From: an uncultured Pseudodesulfovibrio sp.
Lineage (GTDB): Bacteria > Desulfobacterota > Desulfovibrionia > Desulfovibrionales > Desulfovibrionaceae
Length of the DNA stretch: 64,000 bases
NCBI RefSeq assembly: GCF_963677845.1
Contig: NZ_OY782498.1
Coordinates: forward strand, 2,115,518-2,179,517
Direction: 5' to 3'
The translations under genes were made by a program, and so were the position numbers. Below are positions 61,234-64,000 of the stretch, in pieces. The notes beneath the pieces are model-generated. The model ran no database searches and had not been told where the DNA came from. It was given only the letters and a program-made list of their open reading frames with translations. Numbering within the stretch: position 1 is the first letter of the stretch; the number at the start of each line of letters is the position of its first letter.

Positions 61234-63172
61234 TGTCTTCCTTGTGTCCATATGCGGGAAATTCCAAAATCATACGAGTACCTTCCCCAACTTCCGACTC
61301 AGCGAAAATCAAACCATCATGGCGCTCAATCATACGACGGGTAATGAACAGGCCCAGACCGAACCCACCCTTGCGAGATGTAAAAAACGGTTCAAAAATA
61401 CGTGGCAAATTCTCGCGAGGAATACCCTTTCCCTCGTCCTTGACCTCCAGTCGCACAGTTTGAAGATCGTTCTCTCCCTGCCGCCAAACCAGAATCTCGA
61501 TAGAACCAGTCCCGTCCATGCTCGCTAATGAATTGAACAACAAATTCACAATGACCTGTTGTAAAACACGGCTATCGCCTCGAATAAAGAGAGGGCCGTC
61601 CTCTACGCGAACTTCAATTCTGCTCTTTTTCACTTTGGGACCAAGCAGGGAAAGCGACTCATGAATCATATCGCCTACATCTATTCTTTTTAAAGAAATG
61701 GGTTGGGGAGAGGCTGCTTCAAGCAGTCCCTTGGTTATCTCGCCGGCACGGATAGCGTTCCGTTGAATAGCGGACAGCCCTTCTTTCACGCCATCATCCA
61801 CATCAGCTTCATACAGCAGGTCCTCGGCATTAGCCTGAATAATACCCAAAGGGTTATTGACTTCATGCGCCACGCTTGCCGCCATTTTTCCTATAATTCC
61901 AAGCCGCTCAGACTGAATAAGTTCCTCTTCCATACGATTGCGTTCTGTCACATTCCGCGCAAAAAGACAGGCAAGGAGTTCCGTATGCAGCGGCCCTTGA
62001 ATAACGCGACCAGCAATCTCCACTTCCATTGGATTGCCCGACACACTTTGCATGCTGAATTCGTGCTTGTCGCACCCGTCATTAAAAACCTTGGTCAAGA
62101 ACACCGCTATTTCATCAACATCATCAGGAACCATAATCTGACCAAGATTTACAACGTCATCCTGATCTGGAAACAAAAGGAATGATTGAGCACGCTCATT
62201 GGCGTGTAAAATATCACCAGCTTCATTAACCAAAAAAATTACATCAGGAGAAGATTCGATTAAATCACGATACCGTTGTTCTGTCCGGCGCAAATCGCTG
62301 GCGGCCTTGTCCACTCGACGTTTGAGCGAGACATTCCACAAAACAATACCTATAAAAATCAAACCGACTATCGCCACAGCGATGGCAATATGTTTGGCAT
62401 AATAAGCAAGGCCGTCCCTTCGCGAATGCTCACCAAACCATTTATCTCGCAACTGAGCCAAATGTCCGGTTTCCCGCAAGTGCCGCACGGCAGACATCAG
62501 GTCAGCAGCAAACTGCCTGTCGTGGCGTGAAACAGACAGCCCAAGAGGCACTTCGCCCAAAACCTTCCCTTTTTTCTCGATATTCGAAAAACCATTCTGA
62601 TCAATCAGGTAATCCGCCACCCTCTCGGACGGCGCCACAAAAATTTCAACAACACCCTGATCAAGCATACTCAAGGCTTCAAGCGGAGAGGTCACTTTAA
62701 TCACATCATTGCCGAACTCGACTTCCGGGCTATAGGGAGCCCCGGTAATAGCCACCACACGCTTGCCAACGAGTTTATTTAAATTATTAACCACTGGACT
62801 CTTCGTGTTGACGAAAAGGTGATTACGCAGGCTGTATCCAAGCGGAATAAAAACAAATGAAGAACGGGAAGACGGGCGTGATCCGTGTGCCATGAGGTCA
62901 AGTTGCCCGTCTGCATACATGCGAGGGTAATCAACCAGACTATCTACAAGAACAAATTCGATATCCGCATCAAGCAGTTCACCAAGCAAAACCCATTCAT
63001 CGATGGAATAACCACGAACCCCTTGTTCACCATCCTGCATGGCAAGAAATGAAAATGGTGGAGATATAGCCCGAATACCAACTTTGCAAGTCTCACGACA
63101 CCATGCATTGCCAGCTGAAAAAAACAGAACAAACGCCATAAGGATTAGGCTGAGGTAAACAAAGCGGCGCAT
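61220..63172 (-). CDS. Sensor histidine kinase with periplasmic solute-binding domain and PAS (pair 2)
   Basis: The roughly 650-residue kinase has a signal peptide (MRRFVYLSLILMAFVLFFSAGNAWC), an SBP_bac_3-like periplasmic domain (VGIRAISPPFSFLAMQDGEQGVRGYSIDEWVLLGELL; APSERVADYLI) and a membrane helix. PAS follows (RYRDLIESSPDVIFLVNEAGDILHANERA), then the core (IIGKMAASVAHEVNNPLGII; NLLFNSLASMDG; DEGKGIPRENLPRIFEPFFTSR; GFGLGLFITRRMIE). I choose the ATG at 63172 for its signal peptide. The frame extends to 63337 without a stop, adding about 55 residues with no recognisable domain. It is paralogous to the 49056 kinase, with the order and overlap kept, and is transcribed in the opposite direction. 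Confidence 0.88.
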   Translation of the reverse strand: MRRFVYLSLILMAFVLFFSAGNAWCRETCKVGIRAISPPFSFLAMQDGEQGVRGYSIDEWVLLGELLDADIEFVLVDSLVDYPRMYADGQLDLMAHGSRPSSRSSFVFIPLGYSLRNHLFVNTKSPVVNNLNKLVGKRVVAITGAPYSPEVEFGNDVIKVTSPLEALSMLDQGVVEIFVAPSERVADYLIDQNGFSNIEKKGKVLGEVPLGLSVSRHDRQFAADLMSAVRHLRETGHLAQLRDKWFGEHSRRDGLAYYAKHIAIAVAIVGLIFIGIVLWNVSLKRRVDKAASDLRRTEQRYRDLIESSPDVIFLVNEAGDILHANERAQSFLLFPDQDDVVNLGQIMVPDDVDEIAVFLTKVFNDGCDKHEFSMQSVSGNPMEVEIAGRVIQGPLHTELLACLFARNVTERNRMEEELIQSERLGIIGKMAASVAHEVNNPLGIIQANAEDLLYEADVDDGVKEGLSAIQRNAIRAGEITKGLLEAASPQPISLKRIDVGDMIHESLSLLGPKVKKSRIEVRVEDGPLFIRGDSRVLQQVIVNLLFNSLASMDGTGSIEILVWRQGENDLQTVRLEVKDEGKGIPRENLPRIFEPFFTSRKGGFGLGLFITRRMIERHDGLIFAESEVGEGTRMILEFPAYGHKEDINAA

Positions 63173-63320
63173 GCCGGTTCCATAACGCAAAGAACCACTA
63201 TGCACCAGCCCGTACAACGCCCGTTTCCCGAAGACAGGGACTTCCCCCGGCATGTCCATACCAGGGGAAATCTCAGGGAGGAGGTATGATGAATCAATAT
63301 TATTCATCTGGTTATGGTGA

Positions 63321-63998
63321 CTACTTTGCCTGACCAATCAACACGGCCTTATACCCTTTGCCTATGTCATTTCTGGCATCGGAATAGACCATGATGATAT
63401 CCATGAACCGACCGGACTTATTCGGTGTGACTAAGAACTCGACGGGTGCGGTCTGCCCGGCTTCGAGTTTCAGAGAGCCCTGCCAGTACGTTGTTTTAAA
63501 CTTGCGCGACTTGATTGCCGTCACAATCATGGGCGCGTCTCCAGCATTCTTGATCATGATTTTAGCAGGAGTCGCCTTACCGTTGCTCAAACCATCTACT
63601 GAGGTCTTGCGTGGGGTTACTTCCATAACCCCCATGGGGATCGGCTCAACATAACCAACGATATGAATTATCTGCTGGTTCGCTTTACTTTCGCCTGTGC
63701 TGACCGTCACGGTCTTATCGAATTTCCCCGGATACTTGAACGTGTTATAGCTGATGACCATTCCAACAGATTCGCCAGGGTTGATGCTGCTCTGTCCCAG
63801 AGCAGTTGTGGTGCAACTTCACGACGTCGTCACGTTCTTAATCGTGACAACCTCCTTGCTGACATTGGTGAGCATCACCGTTTTGCTGGCAACAGGCCCT
63901 TCGATCATGGAACCGAAATCAACCTTCATATCACTGATGGAAACGGGCTGGGCCGCCATTGCCGAAGAGGCAAACAGCAAACCAAGCACCAGAGCCAT
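63321..63998 (-). CDS. Exported DUF1573-type protein with a predicted selenocysteine (UGA) codon; 5' end outside window
   Basis: Reading through one TGA (63821-63819), the frame codes for at least 225 residues. It begins with a hydrophobic leader (ALVLGLLFASSAMAAQ); the true start may lie beyond the window edge. The DUF1573 core reads VDFGSMIEGPVASKTVMLTNVSKEVVTIKNV (the family's FG..EG....F..tN.g...L.I..V pattern). The next segment, where the family has TSCGCT, reads TS-U-SCTTT, then INPGESVGMVISYN, which matches the PGE..... strand. So the UGA replaces the first conserved cysteine and Cys62 keeps the second. A stem-loop follows the UGA (separate entry). The C-terminal half adds a second repeat of the same type (about 140-225). 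If the UGA were a real stop, only 59 residues would be made. A sequencing error of TGC/TGT is the main alternative. Confidence 0.75.
63787..63805 (-). promoter_or_regulatory. Candidate bacterial SECIS hairpin downstream of the in-frame UGA
   Basis: On the minus strand, 13 nt after the UGA, CTGCTCT-GGGAC-AGAGCAG forms a perfect 7-bp stem with a 5-nt loop that begins with GG. An outer GUUG/CAAC pairing can extend it. Distance and a guanine at the start of the loop match known bacterial SECIS elements, whose loop lies about 16-37 nt after UGA. It lies inside the coding frame, as required in bacteria. Confidence 0.7.
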
Positions 63999-64000
63999 AA

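Noticed and set aside
1-64000. CRISPR arrays, tRNA or rRNA genes, insertion sequences
   Set aside because: I saw no repeat-spacer arrays, cloverleaf-like segments, rRNA or transposase genes while reading both strands.

Overview
The window looks like chromosomal DNA of a sulfate-reducing bacterium of the Desulfovibrionaceae (Desulfovibrio or Pseudodesulfovibrio type). The main reasons are a D. gigas-type molybdenum aldehyde oxidoreductase whose eight Fe-S cysteines fall at the positions of the D. gigas enzyme, next to an accessory operon in the same order as I remember for the D. vulgaris DVU_1551-1559 region; a TunR-type regulator beside a modCAB transporter; and many sensor kinases and orphan receivers. 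I ran no database search, so family names rest on recognising sequence motifs.

Layout. 0.4-8.2 kb: a plus-strand flagellar hook and filament-cap operon (ECF-like sigma factor, flgD, flgE, flgK, flgL, fliD), followed by a small EF-hand gene on the minus strand. 9.1-13.1 kb: TunR-like regulator divergent from modC-modA-modB and a DUF364 gene. 13.2-25.9 kb: minus-strand molybdenum hydroxylase block, consisting of a MoeA-like protein, aldehyde oxidoreductase (mop, with its own terminator), a dicluster Fe-S/flavin-type oxidoreductase, a small CxxC redox protein, a methyltransferase, a C-GCAxxG-C-C protein, a radical SAM protein, an AMP-dependent CoA ligase, XdhC, an NTP transferase-HD fusion and a histidine phosphatase. 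26.6-27.2 kb: an unrecognised 205-residue protein.

27.3-41.2 kb: thirteen closely packed minus-strand genes that read like one transcription unit: an SLC13/DASS anion transporter, an NhaB Na+/H+ antiporter, a YIP1-type membrane protein, a 49-residue membrane peptide, five receiver proteins (one with CBS domains), three histidine kinases and a PEP-synthase-like phosphotransfer protein without the PEP-binding barrel. 41.5-49 kb: an unrecognised 1023-residue membrane protein, a Cache sensor kinase and a membrane-bound AAA+ regulator with a degenerate GAFTGA loop. 49-63.2 kb: four periplasmic arylsulfotransferase paralogs and a secreted helix-hairpin-helix protein, bracketed on both sides by inverted, paralogous pairs of a solute-binding sensor kinase and a sigma-54 response regulator. 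Three of the sulfotransferase genes have GG-N10-GC-like promoters and paired dyad sites (TGTGCG-N6-CGCACA type) with centres 31-32 bp apart and 95-103 bp upstream (outer site) of the -24 GG.

The right edge (63.3-64.0 kb) holds a DUF1573-type exported protein with an in-frame TGA exactly at the first cysteine of the family's CGC motif, followed 13 nt later by a 7-bp hairpin with a GGGAC loop. This is the signature of a bacterial selenoprotein and is the most unexpected single item here, together with the sulfotransferase regulon. No rRNA, tRNA, CRISPR array or insertion sequence was seen.
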